Shown here: piece by piece, positions 48,411 through 60,594 of the stretch
Layout: the number at the start of each line of letters is the position of its first letter
Numbering within the stretch: position 1 is the first letter of the stretch
NCBI GenBank assembly: GCA_944472155.2
Contig: OX235273.1
Span: forward strand, 86,918,793 to 86,982,792
Length of the DNA stretch: 64,000 bases
Reading direction: 5' to 3'
Source: Trichobilharzia szidati
Taxonomy: Eukaryota; Platyhelminthes; Trematoda; Strigeidida; Schistosomatidae
Translations under genes and position numbers: made by a program
The notes under the pieces: model-generated
What the model saw: the letters and a program-made list of their open reading frames with translations, nothing else
The model's database searches: none
Told to the model about the DNA's origin: nothing

Positions 48411-49154
48411 TTTTCAATCTCTCAAACTTTTAGTTATTCCATATGCAGACATACATCACATGATCACTTATCTGACGAGGGTTTTAAGGATGTACTCATA
48501 TTATGTATTCGCTATTCATATGCTTAGGATACAGTATATGGATGACAATTACTGGTTAATCCAGAAAATACCCGTGTCTTTGTCAGTGCTCTTAGATGCT
48601 TTTACATTTAACTTTTCTATAGTCTCAACATTGTGTCTAGGTTTTTTTACCGGACTTTTTAAACCTCCTTCACCTATAAACGTATTTTTTACTTAATTTT
48701 TTGCCTCAACAACTTCATTTCCTAATACTTCCTTGACAGACATTTCATTTCCTAATTTCAAGTTGTATCAACAATCATCCAAGTGTTTTTAATCACGCGC
48801 CAATGAATATTGAAATATATTAGCTTAAACGTAAATGAAGTCGTTAAGTAATGCAAAGCAAGATATGTTTCTTGAATTCACAATTTTCATAATTTTGCTT
48901 GGTTCAGCATTTAGTCACTGTTAGGTATAAAAACTATGCAGTTTAAAGTTGGAATGTTTCATTCCTTAGGGGAAAAAATATTTGTAAAACATGCAAAGTG
49001 AGGTCATTAGAAGGCTGAATAAGTATGAACATTGTTTTTATGAATAAGGTGCGGGTGAAAGTAAGATTTCGTCTATGGAATGAGAATTTCACTACTAGTA
49101 TGTTAAATGTAAGTGTTAGTTTTCATGTTTCGTAGTATTGCCTTCATTATTTAT
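48411..49154. other. No gene seen
   Basis: A 154-codon ORF at 48232-48696 starts inside the alpha repeat and has no known domain, so I do not call it. Confidence 0.45.
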
Positions 49155-49735
49155 AGTTAATAACTGTTTCACTTACAGAGACCATAGGTTTCAGCAACAT
49201 ATCTGCATTCCACTTGGCTCTCTGCTTTCATTTACAGCTGGTTTCATGACTGCCCACAAGCTTTCAATTCCTCTTCAGATGATCCCGTCAATGTTACCCT
49301 CGAAAGTCCATTCGGTCGTTTAAGATTCGGGTTTCACTCGAAGGCCTGGTGAATGATGTCACTCAGCGGTCTTCTCAGAGTACGTTCAACCCATCTCTCT
49401 CATTTTGCATATTTGTTGGGCAATGGATTCTTGACTGGTTCTCTGCAGTGCCAGAGTTCCTTGTTACCTATCTTTTCTGACCAGCCATCTGATCTGCAGT
49501 ATGGAGTGATGGCGTCTGTTAGTGAAATTCTGCAGAAGCCTGTCAGCAACCATATAGAAGAACACGTGTTAAAAATTCATATCTTGTTCGATATGCTCAT
49601 TACTGTAGATCTCCGCACTGATTATAGAGTAATGAACGCCTGTCTTGCTTTCTTGATCCTATCCCACTTCAACATCCTCATCTGCGTTGCCTGTAGTTGA
49701 ATAGAAGTGAAACAGGAGATTTCCTTTAGATGTTA
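49155..49735 (-). mobile_element. RTE-like LINE 3' fragment, strongly decayed
   Basis: Block order matches the C-terminal region and tail of the other minus-strand copies (ending AACATATCTGCATTCC-type near 49195), with many substitutions. A TA tract follows at 49737-49757. Confidence 0.65.
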
Positions 49736-49757
49736 CTTCATATATATATATATATAA

Positions 49758-50487
49758 AGTTTACATCCTAGTGCAGTATTTAATTTCATCTTCTGGATTA
49801 ATACAACTTGTACTCATCCTTTGAAAAGATCTATCAACAAACTTACATAATACATGAATAATCCCCATCTAGAAAATAATGAATAAAAAAGTATGCTACT
49901 TGTTTTAAAAAGAGAAATATCCTTTATTTACTACTTGGTGTACAGATATTCTACACTGTATTAGTTAATTGGAAAAATGATAAAAAAACAATAAAATATG
50001 CTCGCAAATAGTGTCTGAAATTCAAAACTAAAATCACGAGTTTGTGAAAAGTTAATTAACTGCTAAAGTAAATTAAAAGTAAAGTAAACAGCTGAAAAAT
50101 GAAATATTTTGAATGCAGAATTTTAATGATAGTAAAATTGTATTGCCTAGAAGAGAAAAATTAATTAATTTCGTAAATTATAGCGTTGATTTTGGGGTCA
50201 ACAAGGATATATCAGAAATGTCATAACGTAAAGTGATAAAGTGAAGTATAGAACAGTGAACACTAATGTGATAAGTAGCCTGAGCCATTTAATCATACAT
50301 AAAAACATAATAATTTGTACCAGAGTCCTCCAGGACAACTTATTTAGATGAAAAGAAAGATTAAGTATCCAGATCTTGTTCATTGAATCAGTAGTCGCCG
50401 CAATTATACCATACCTATATAAAAGATATAGAAGCACTTACTAACTCTTTGGTCACAGAATGAAAAATCAGTAAGCCATATGAAATA
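49758..50487. other. No gene seen
   Basis: AT-rich intergenic DNA, nothing recognised. Confidence 0.5.
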
Positions 50488-50815
50488 TGAGCTCACATCA
50501 GTTAGTGAAACACTGAAAACTATGTATTACTAGGCGACTGTTTCGTCTTTGCTTGGGAATCTCCGTCAGTACATACTGACTATGCCAATAGGACCTTCAG
50601 GTTGTGAAACAAGACTGTTGGCCATACACCGTCTAGAATGGAATCTAATGGTTCTTGAATTCTACCTCCTATCAATTTGCAATATATAGCTCCACCACCA
50701 ACTAATGTTATCCGTCGTCGCATCAGATTTGGTGGGCTCCACTGATTGCGAATTCTTGTTAGAACCTAAGGAAACTTCATCTTCCTGCCAGTTAATGTGT
50801 CAAGTTATGCTCTAG
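50488..50815 (-). mobile_element. Beta-family hammerhead SINE, decayed
   Basis: The minus-strand module has box ACGGAGA after stem I GTACTG, TTCCCAAGC and GAAAC. The tRNA-like head lost most of its B box. The 5' part (50660-50815) matches 20150-20305. Confidence 0.75.
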
Positions 50816-51624
50816 TTACACCTTGTGTGTGTGTGTGTGATACAGCATAATGAAGATATATGGGAGACGTGAAAGGAACACAAAGAAACACACGCAGTAT
50901 GAAGGCCAGAAGTAGCACAACACGGAAGATCTGCGCAAATGTTGATTTGAAGACAAAGTGTACACAATTTGACTATATAGAGATACCGAATTCCAAATAA
51001 AGATTCCTTCATCAAGTCTTTCGTCTTCTACCGTTACAATACTTGTCAGAGATAAATTTTACAACCGTCAACAAGTTATGTATCGTATACGTAATAAATG
51101 AAACAGATGATAACCACGGTTGGATACGATCCACCTACTTTTATAGACAAAGATTTTGTACGATAAATAATAAAAGGTTACATAATACATTCGCCATAAG
51201 GTTTTTTCAAGTCATCCTTTGATTTCAATAGAAATACTGTATATTTTAACGAACAGATGGTACTGTGAAGCACCTTCACATTACACCTAATAGGGCAACT
51301 AAAAAGATTAAAAAATAATACAGTTATTAAATATTTATTCCCTATTAGATTAGTTTATCTGATATGGCACACATTGACACAATATTACTAAATATTAAAT
51401 ATTCCCATAGCAAAATTTGGAACAACACATTTAAGCGAACAATATTATTTTGAATTAGATCTCATCAGGCTTAACTCTAATATACATAACTTTACCAATA
51501 AAAATTCAAATATAAACCAATTACGGTGTTTTGTCTATAGGATAATAAGATGGTGAATATAAATTGTGCAATTAGTCATAATAGTAGTAATGATAATAAT
51601 AATGTTTTTATCAATAATAAGGAT
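50816..51624. other. No gene seen
   Basis: AT-rich, a short TG repeat near 50825-50840; nothing else recognised. Confidence 0.5.
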
Positions 51625-52400
51625 GAAAAAGTGAGGCAAGGTACATTGGCCGTAGTCAGAGGACGCTTTCCACAGGGATACAAGAACATATTCCAACATG
51701 GTTTCACAAGAGAGAAAGGAAGTGGGTGCGAAGCTCTATTCTGGAACATCTGATCGACTTCTGTCACTCTGTCAACCCTGACCATGATTTTAAGATCATA
51801 TATAGAATCTATGCTAACTTCCCGCGTTTTCTTCGTTACAGACTTCTAAAGACAGCTGAGGCCTTGGCAATTCATGACTTTACGCCAGACCTTTGTGTAC
51901 AAAAGAAGTATGTACAATCCCTACTTCTGCCTTGGCCGTAGAAGGATAGACATTTATCTATTTTGTTTATTTAGTTATTCTATGTACTTTTACCTTATTA
52001 CTACGATTATTATTATTACTATTCTCGCTCTGAATTATTTCCACTTGTCATTCTAAACCCAAAATTATTAACTTTTATTTTTACAATATTTAATTCTATC
52101 ATATCAAATTTCACACCATGTCATGTAACATTTTATATTCGCCTACTAATCCTATAATTATGTACCTCTTTCTAAAATCTATACACCTTATGTATTATTC
52201 TATATATGACATTAATTATTTTGCCACTTGACATTGAACTATGATTATAATCACAAATATTTAAATTGCATTTCATACTATTATTATTTCATGTATTCAC
52301 ACCTTTGACCTAATTCCCTCACCGGATATAATTCTTATAAAATAAACCATATATATACGATTGTACAGCTTGATAATAAATTCGTTCAAAAGAGTCTCTT
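51625..52400 (+). mobile_element. Penelope-like element 3' end with GIY-YIG domain
   Basis: The plus-strand reading from 51630 has ARYIGRSQRTLSTGIQEHIP, WFHKRE and SSILEHLIDFCHSV. It ends AEALAIHDF, LCVQKKYVQSLLLPWP, then TAG at 51939. That is the YIG half of the GIY-YIG domain and the PLE C terminus, open for about 103 codons. The Arg normally found two residues before QEH is Gly here, so catalysis is doubtful. 5'-truncated. The 3' UTR limit (about 52400) is a guess. Confidence 0.82.
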
Positions 52401-52599
52401 CACTGAATATTGTGTTCTTAATCTGTGACAACACGAATAATGAAAAACAACATGATTAAACAGACAAATGTTCAGGTGGAAGTAGTCGATGAAGGCTAGT
52501 AAAAACAAATGAACCGATTAAGTAATGCTAGGTTGTAAGGGAAGTAAATGAGACGTTTTTAATGAAGATGTGATAAGATTAAGGGATGATAAGAAAGGG

Positions 52600-53290
52600 A
52601 TTGAAAATTTAAGCAAAAAATAATTGGAAAGATTCGGTGGGATGCGACGAAGTACCTTGAAAGCTCTCGTTTTCTCCACTACATGACCGCTATCAATTAA
52701 ATATGATAAAATTGAGCTACGGATTGTTTTTATCTATCCTTTAGCAAACCACGATGGGAGATGTTCAGTAGTGACACGTTGGCTAAGCTATCTAGTAGTA
52801 AGCCCAATATTAATGCCACCGCAGGTGGAGTTAAATTGATAAATGCACATAGATGTAGCAAAACTATCTAGCTTATCCTTCATTTGTGTACCAATCATTC
52901 GTCGGCTAGGGAATGACAAACATAGGTGTGCCGCGTAAAACGTTCTTCATATACTCCTGGGAAGTCTCTGGAACAAAATCTCACTTGATAAGTCATTATT
53001 AAATTGTAACTTAATAAATAGAGGTTTTTTACGTGCAGTCAGAGTCTCAGGTTTTCTCTCTGATGTTTTCATATGTTTCTCTATGAAACTGCTCGGATAG
53101 CCCATTTCCGTCAAGGAATCGTCAGTGTATTCAAATTCCTTCTGTAAGAGGTCATCCGTACATATATTTCTTGCTCTGCTCGTAAGACATTTAACAACAT
53201 TTCTTTTATATTTTATGTGCACGTAACAAAGGAGGTATATGTATTGCTCTGTGAATGTGCTTTTTCTATACACCCTTCTCCCAAGTGACC
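52600..53290 (-). mobile_element. Penelope-like element, RT thumb and decayed GIY-YIG
   Basis: Minus-strand 53273-52947 is open for 108 codons: YRKSTFTEQYIYLL, RNVVKCLTSRARNICTDD, SSFIEKHMKTSERKP. Downstream, with stops, follow CIYQFNSTCGGINIGLTTR and EHLPSW, the endonuclease core. Dead copy. Confidence 0.85.
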
Positions 53291-54209
53291 CATCTTCTCG
53301 CCTACAATATTACTAACCTCATAATGTAACCTATACATTTCAATTTAGTTTATAACGATAAATAATACTCAAAACATTATCCAACTAATAATACTACATC
53401 ACTGTTCCCTATATCAAATAAGCTTGTCTAATCTAAAAATATAATCGACGGTAGTGTTCATGTTCAGCTCTTATATATATGTGATGAAGCATAAGCTGAA
53501 AAATTCACTAGATTGTCTGTTGAACCTGAATGGGCATTTGTTTATTGAGCAAACATCTGAACGTGCTTAAATGTCGTTTCATTTCACCATTTCGCTGGAA
53601 TGCCTACACACTACTAGTCAACTAACTTAGCCACCCATAGCTAAACGAATCTTTAATATTTTCCAGAAAAGTCTGAATATTTTCCACTGTGTATTTTTAA
53701 TTTAGTGTATACTTTTGCAAGTTTGCCAAAATGTCAAATACTAATAATACACTCAGATACTGACGATAGCATAGAAATAAGAGACCACAGAGTTAAATTT
53801 TAAAACTGCATTATAATATCCTTTTTGTTCATCCTTATAGCAAGCAGAAACATTCACATATCCACTTCTGAAATTTGCCAAAAAGAAAACCCATGTAAGA
53901 AGGTTGAAATAAATAGCATCATAGTTCATACCAGTGACTAATATAAATGGTTGGAAATTGTTCACATCACCAAGCTGCGTTTGTTGGCTATCTAAAGATA
54001 ATCTAAACACCAAAAAGTGTAGAATGAGAGTATATATCACATAGATATTATTTCAGCATTTTAAAAACTAAATCTTCTGGCATTGAGAATTATCTTATGG
54101 ACACGCTTTTAGTGCTAGTTCTATCACAATCTGTTTAATGCTTTTGTTTCATACAGACTATATGAAGAGTTCCCATATAAAGTTACTTATATCCGCACAT
54201 GTTATCAAT
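53291..54209. other. No gene seen
   Basis: AT-rich intergenic DNA, nothing recognised. Confidence 0.5.
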
Positions 54210-57200
54210 CCACGAAAAGTGAATAAACAACAGTCTAAAAATAAAGTGCAAGCAAACGAAATTGGAAACAGGATAGGAAACATTCAGGACAACTTCATCT
54301 ACCTGGCTCCTCAACGCCACGCATATTCGGCTTACCTAAGGTGCACAAACAAGACGTCTCACTCCGCCCAATATTAAGTGCAATAAATTCTCCATATCAC
54401 TTAGTCACGAATTGGCTAGTAGGGATTTTTGGACTGGTGAAGGAAAAGCTGTCTAGATGTAGTCTCTCGGGACAGATTTGATTTTGTTGATTCAATTAAG
54501 AATGCCAACAATACAGATAGAAAAATGATCTCCATAGATGCAATCTTTCTCTTCACTAACGTTCCACTGATAGAAACATGCTTTATTTGTGACTTCATAC
54601 AGTTCAGTAGCGTTAATGTCGGCATAATAGTTTATTATCTAAAGGATCTGTTACTCCGATGGAATTTCAACGTTTAATTTAGGTTCAGTAACGAAAGTAT
54701 TATGAAGCCATGGCCAATGAAGCAGAACAAGCAGCAGGCAAAGGAGACCTCGCAACACTCTACCAAACAACTAGGTACCTCTCAGGCAAAAATTCGTCAC
54801 AAATTAAGCCAGTGAAGGATGACAATGGAAAGTCAATCACCAAAGAAGTGGAGCAAAGGAAACACTGGGCTGAACACTTCAAAAGACTCCTAAATCGCCC
54901 ACCACCTACAACGCGCCCAACAATACCAACAACGGAGACAGAGCTACCAGTGAACACCAACCCCCCGAGGAGAACAGAAGTCCTGAAGGCAATCAAGATG
55001 CTAAAAGCTGGAAAAGCAGCAGGACCAGATGGAATCCCAGCAGAAGCATTGAAAATGGACCCAGAGACAACAGCAGACTTGATGACGCCACTACTGGAGA
55101 AGGTGTGGAAAGAAGGCAAAGTACCCGAGGATTGGAAGAAGGGATACCTATTCAAACTACCAAAGAAAGGAGACTTAAGTCAATGCAAGAACTGGCGCGG
55201 AATTATGCTCCTGTCCATCCCAAGCAAACTACTAAGCCGCATCATCCTGGAGAGAATCAAACATGCCCTGGATGAAAAACTTCGACCAGAACAAGCTGGA
55301 TTCAGGGGAAACAAGTCATGTATTGATCAAATCGCCACACTACGGATCATCATTGAACAAAGTTTGGAATGGCAGTCACCTCTCTATCTCAACTTCCTCG
55401 ACTTTGAAAAGGCCTTCGACAGCGTCGATCGAGAGGTGATTTGGCAACTACTTCGCTACTATGGGGTGCCACCGACAATTATACATCTCATCCAACAGTT
55501 GTATGACAACGCTGCATGCCAAGTAATCCACAACGGGAAGCTCACGGAATCCTTCGAAGTGAAGACAAGAGTAAGACAGGGTTGCCTACTATCGCCAATG
55601 ATTTTCCTGATTGCAATAGACTGGATAATGCGACAAACAGCGGGCAATGAGGAAACAGGCATAAAATGGACTCACACAAAGAACTTGGAGGATCTGGACT
55701 TCGCCCGTGATGATATATGTCTGATTTCCCACAAACTGGAAGATATGCAAGTGAAAAGCAACAAGTTGGCAGAAGAAGCATCAAAGATAGGACTCCAGGT
55801 GAACATAGAGAAAACGGAGGTGATGAAGATTCCTGGCCAACACCAACAGCCACAGCAACAACAACAGACAGCAATGAGCATAAATGGAAGGAACCTGAAA
55901 GAAACTACCTCCTTTACCTACTTGGGAAGCATTGTTTCAACTACAGGCGGAACTGACGAGGATATCAAAGCAAGGATCGGGAAAGCAAAACAAGCTTTCA
56001 TTACTCTCAAGTCTGTGTGGAGGTCAACAGTATTCAGCGTCAAAAATAAGATCGGGATTTTCAACTCCATTGTGAAGTCACTCAGTGCTACTATACGGAT
56101 CAGAGACTTGGCGTGTCACAAAGAGCACCTCAAACAAGCTACAGACCTTCATTAACAGATGTCTTCGCTCAATACTCAAGATCAGATGGCCGGCCAGAAA
56201 AGATCAGCAACAAAGATCTCTGGGAGCGAACCAACCAGGAACCGACTGTGAAAGAAATAGGCAGGAAGAAATGGAGATGGATTGGCCACACTCTGAGGAA
56301 ACCATCAAGTGACATCACTAGACAAGCCATTGCTCGAGTGGAACCCGAAAGGGAAGCGACGAGTTGGTCGTCCAAGGGTGACCTGGAGGAGATCATGTGA
56401 AGAGGAGATGAAAGCATGTGGGCAGACCTGGAGCCAGGTGAAAACTCTAGCAGAGAACCGAACGCAATGGAGACGCATGGCTGAAGCCCTATGTTCCTCT
56501 AGGAACTAAAGGAAATAATAATAATAACGAAACATACAGGCAAAAAGATGACATAGCAATGGGTTCACCTCTAGAATCTCTCTTGGCGAACCTTTTTATG
56601 GCTAGCCTAGAAAACAATTTCTTAAAATCAGCTATCAATAAGCTTCATCTCCACAATAGATACACTCATTATACTTTCATTATTTGTGATGGGAATTTGG
56701 ATCTTGGAAACCAACTCCAAATCTTCGATAATGCCCATTTTAACATAGACTTCACTCCAGAAGTTGAATCTCACTCAATCTCTCATTTCCTTGTTGTTCA
56801 GCTGAGAAGAAATGTTGACAACTCTCTGAAAAGATCCATCTACAACAAGCCCATATGGGACGGACAGTGTTTCAGTTTTCAACGCTGTGTTCCTCTAAGC
56901 AGAAAGAGAAACGTCATACACTCTTTTTCCTCAAGGATCCAGAAAGTATGTACCAAGGAATCTATTGACGAATAAGTGCAAAGTCTCTGAATATTCTGGT
57001 TAGAAGACCAAAGAAGGTTCAGGTTGCCTTAAAAAAGGTGTTTCTGTTTAATCTTGAATTTAAAAGTGGTACTGAAGCAGAAATTCTCCTGGAACGGCTT
57101 TCAAAATCTTTTGCTAAAATTTACTTCTCCGGCAACCTACGAGTAACATTTTCTTGCAAGAAGCTGTTCGGTCAGCACGTGAAAGACAAGCTGTAGCATT

Positions 57201-57550
57201 GTGCCACACCAACATGAATATACTAGTCCACTTGCTTCACTGGAACTGAATACGTTAGCAGTACCAAGTGTTCTCCTGTAAAACACACTCGGGAATGCTG
57301 TCCAGCCTGGCCAACAAATGGAGATAGTAGGTGTGTATATATCCTGATAACAGCAAATCTGGCGAACTCAGAACATTCAGCTGCATTTGAAGAGTCCTTC
57401 AAAGTCCCATACGAGATGAAGTCAAACATCTCAAAGGGAGTGAAATCAGGATATCTGAGCATCGCCAAAGAACTAGAGATCTAAAAATTCAAAAAAACAC
57501 TATGTACTCAAAAACCGTATATCCAAGCTTCATCTTTACCATAGACATCA
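54210..57550 (+). mobile_element. Penelope-like element (RT to C terminus), split by an RTE-like LINE
   Basis: Left part 54210-54696 covers the RT fingers and palm: an LAPQ block, then GLPKVHK-type, then SIDAIFLFTNVPLIET (motif A). Right part 56533-57550 resumes with TYRQKDDIAMGSPL (motif B) and RYTHYTF where YVDDTF is expected, then KRSIYNKPIWDGQ (thumb). A broken GIY-YIG (about 57205-57320) and the C-terminal KTLCTQKPYIQ (about 57490-57530) follow. Loss of both motif C aspartates and many frameshifts show a dead copy. Confidence 0.87.
54697..56524 (+). mobile_element. RTE-like LINE nested in a Penelope-like element, 8-bp TSD
   Basis: A 5'-truncated copy with a 481-codon ORF (54710-56155). 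It holds the linker HWAEHFKRLLNRPPPTTRP, KAAGPDGIPAEAL, motif A FLDFEKAFDSVD, motif B RQGCLLSPMIF and motif C as FARDD (codons 332-335). A 4-nt insertion near 56078 shifts the frame before LLYGSETW. The C terminus follows in other frames. The 3' hairpin is GTTCC-TCTA-GGAAC with an (AAT)n tail. TSD TAACGAAA lies at 54689-54696 and 56525-56532. Confidence 0.95.
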
Positions 57551-57784
57551 GGTGAGTGGCTAGCACAAAGTAACACATATTAAAGAGAAGATAGCAAGAC
57601 CGCAATGAGATGTTAATCGTGAAATAACCAATACGTGAAATGAAACAGGTGGATATATATGTATTCAGAAAAGAGATAATATTGTGAAGAAGACAAGACT
57701 GAGGAGACTGAAAGGGTTGTTTATTTGGTGTAACGTATGGTACATAGCTAAATTTGGAATACCATATTCTAAACCGGCCATTTG
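57551..57784. other. Short gap between PLE fragments
   Basis: Possibly PLE 3' UTR; no feature recognised. Confidence 0.4.
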
Positions 57785-58420
57785 CACATCTTCACCACAT
57801 CCTTGACGAATTGGTCGAATATCGTCTCATTCGATAGCTTCTTGGATTCTGCATCATATGGCATATGGGTTGAAGTAGCTGTACCAGCCACTTTGCCATC
57901 TCTTGATAGAGTGAATGAAACATGCCTTGTATGGGACGTAGGGGCACTCCTGATTTATGCACTTTCGGTAGACCGTACATGCGTGAGGTGGTGAGCCTTG
58001 TGGGTTTTATGTTTTCATATGTTTTTGGTGATATATACACTTTACCTTTCAAATCCTTTAATAAGTTTGTTATGTCTCTCTCTACTTTTTCAGTTTGATC
58101 TTCCATTATTTTTAGCTTCTGAAATTTGCTGCTGCCATCTAGTATGGAGTTCATCTTGTTCATATAATCATGCCTGTCCATAATTACTACCCTTGGCCCC
58201 TTATCCGGTCTAGTAATAACTATGTTTTTATTTCGTCTTAATCTTCTAACAGCCTCTCAATGCTATTTAGTGAGTATACTATAGGACGTATTCTTATTCT
58301 TTTGTCTATACTGATAGCAGCAGTTCACTAGGGTTGATATGAATCTTATGAGGTCTTCGTCACAGGAGGTGACCAAGTCCCCTGTTTGTATACAGAGGTT
58401 TTCAAAATGTACATCAGTAG
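57785..58420 (-). mobile_element. Penelope-like element, N-terminal RT fragment
   Basis: The minus-strand reading from 58415 has VHFENLCIQTGDLVTS and NCCYQYRQ, then RPDKGPRVVIMDRHDY and YGLPKVHKSGVPLRPI, and fades near 57790. It aligns with 44640-45190. Broken by frameshifts, one near 58265. Confidence 0.82.
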
Positions 58421-60039
58421 AACCTATTTAAAAATGTATCTATCGCATAACTGGTCATTATTGTAATGACAAGTAATATTATATTTTAGAACTGTAAGAA
58501 CCTGAAGAGAAAGTATTGAAAAGGATATTCGTTATTCAGGTTGACTTTTAATTCATGATATGGGAATATTTCACAATATTAACTCATACATAATTGTATC
58601 TCAATGATTTCATATAATTCAAAGTGTGTCATTAAAAGCAGATGAAAACACTGGATTAATAGCCTGCATTTCAGATTTTCTGCATAAAAGCAATAGATCT
58701 CAACATTTGCTTGCCCTGGAGTTTTTGACTTACTATACTGTGACTCATTATTCATGCATTCTTTTATTTCATATGATTAATTAATTGTTAAACGTGCTAA
58801 TTGTAAAGCGGTTGTAAGTAAACTGCAAAACAATGTCATCTAATTATATTTCTTGTTTGAATGCATCATTTAGATTCATCATAAATTTCATTTTTATTAT
58901 TTGTATTCAATGAATAATAAATTATTTGGAAAGAAATTAAGAATAGTCAGCTTTGTTTAACTTAATACAGAAAACACAGGCATATATGCATGAGTGTATC
59001 AACAACCACTTTGCGCTACTTTCAAATTTATTTTCAGTTGACTATATGTGAGGATAAAATCAGTCGCGAGGTATTTTCGCGCATGATATATCAAACTCTA
59101 CAACATATATCCCAGCTGTGTTAAAACATTGATACAACACCTTTAAAACAGCTAAACGTAACATCTGATATAATTACAGCATTCCTCCAGGCACGTAATA
59201 CAAAACCAACTAGCTGAGGAACTTCAAGTCATAATTGACCGCCTCCGTTCTACATATTCAAGTCTATTGAAACCAATGCGCGGCAAGTGTGATTTGCACT
59301 AACTGATATCCTACTTATCTTTGCTCATTGAATTAATTAATTTCATCCTAAATTGATACGCCGACTGTCCAATAGATGGAGAAGCGAATATCTTGCGATG
59401 TCATCAACAAAATCTTATAAATTATAAAGCTGGAAACATGGAGAATTTCATCTGTTACTGTTTAACTCTTCACGATAACAAACATTACAGAATTGCAATT
59501 ATGAAAGTAAACTTAAATTCTCTTCTTTTTTAGCAAATACTTTCACCTAATTAAGGACAGAATATTTTTAAATGCACTGAATATATAGAAATACTTGACT
59601 ACATGTGGTTATTTGACGTAAAACTAAGTGATCAGTCAAATGAAATCATTTTTAAGGTGAACTGTGTGACCAGCTGACCTGAAATTATGTCGTTACTAAA
59701 AATGAAGCAGTTGATTCACGCTACATAGAAATTCTTCACCCGTATTGTACTTTATGTCATTTGTAGGATACACCCTGACAAAATAATGCCTTTTGAATAC
59801 AGTTAAACCAAGTTATAACGGGATCATGACACTCATTTTTAAATCACTTCAAATTGTTTGTGTTCTTTTGTCTTAAAATATGTTGTTTCTTGACTGGGAA
59901 CTAGGTAGTAGCTAATGTCATTCTTTCACTAATTCGTTTAGTGCAGACTGAGTTTTGTCATTCAGACTTGAGATGTAGCCACAATACTAGCTGTCTAGCT
60001 ATCGAGGTGCCCTCTGAATTGTTGTTAGAGAGTGGCAAC
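58421..60039. other. No gene seen
   Basis: AT-rich intergenic DNA, nothing recognised. Confidence 0.5.
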
Positions 60040-60400
60040 AGGCTTGATCACGAGGTAGCATCAGTTATAAAACTATTGGAAGACCACGTAATACTAGATA
60101 TCTGTTTTGTCCTGACTTGGGACTCTTTAGAAGTATGCATCCATTAGGAATCAAGCCCGAGATCTCCCATTTAGAAGGACAGTTTGCAGACCATTTAGAC
60201 ACTGAAAGTAGATCCAATAGCCCATGGATTCCCGTTGGTTGAATGGTCTGTAAACTCGCCTTCTAACTGGAAGTTGTCGAGTCCAAATGTGGGTAGGTGC
60301 TTATTTCTGAAGATTCCCAAATCAGGATAAAACAGACGTCCAGTAGTTCATGGTTTTCCAGTGGTTCCCTAAATGATATCAGTTCGTGATCGAATGTGTA
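60040..60400. mobile_element. Beta-family hammerhead SINE, head-to-head inverted dimer
   Basis: A minus-strand copy (60040-60225) meets a plus-strand copy (60226-60400) at their tRNA-like heads; the arms are about 175-185 bp. The plus arm has box CTGAAGA, TTCC/GGAT stem II, AAAAC and ACGTCC around the cleavage site. Both arms are mutated. Confidence 0.8.
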
Positions 60401-60440
60401 ACCAGTCAGAATCCCTGCAACATAACACTTGAAGATTATG

Positions 60441-60594
60441 GTAATGCCTGTGTTCCCAGCACTTGGTGACTAGGGTTCGAATGTCAGAAGGGACATAGGT
60501 TCCTTCAAGATTCCAGATACATCTTGCTGAGAAGTGCCGACAAGCGCGAAACTTAGGTCCAAGATTTCTTGTCAGTTTCCTCCAACCATCAAGT
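60441..60594 (+). mobile_element. Gamma-family hammerhead SINE
   Basis: B box AGGGTTCGAATG. The hammerhead at 60522-60564 has stem I TCTTG/CAAGA, box CTGAGAA, stem II GTGC/GCGC, GAAA, stem III ACTTAGGT and GTC. G8 of the core is A. Confidence 0.82.

Noticed and set aside
48232..48696. 154-codon ORF
   Set aside because: Its first third is translation of the alpha hammerhead repeat; the rest has no motif.
54710..56155. 481-codon ORF as a host gene
   Set aside because: It is the RT part of a LINE with TSD, frameshifts and sister copies in the window.
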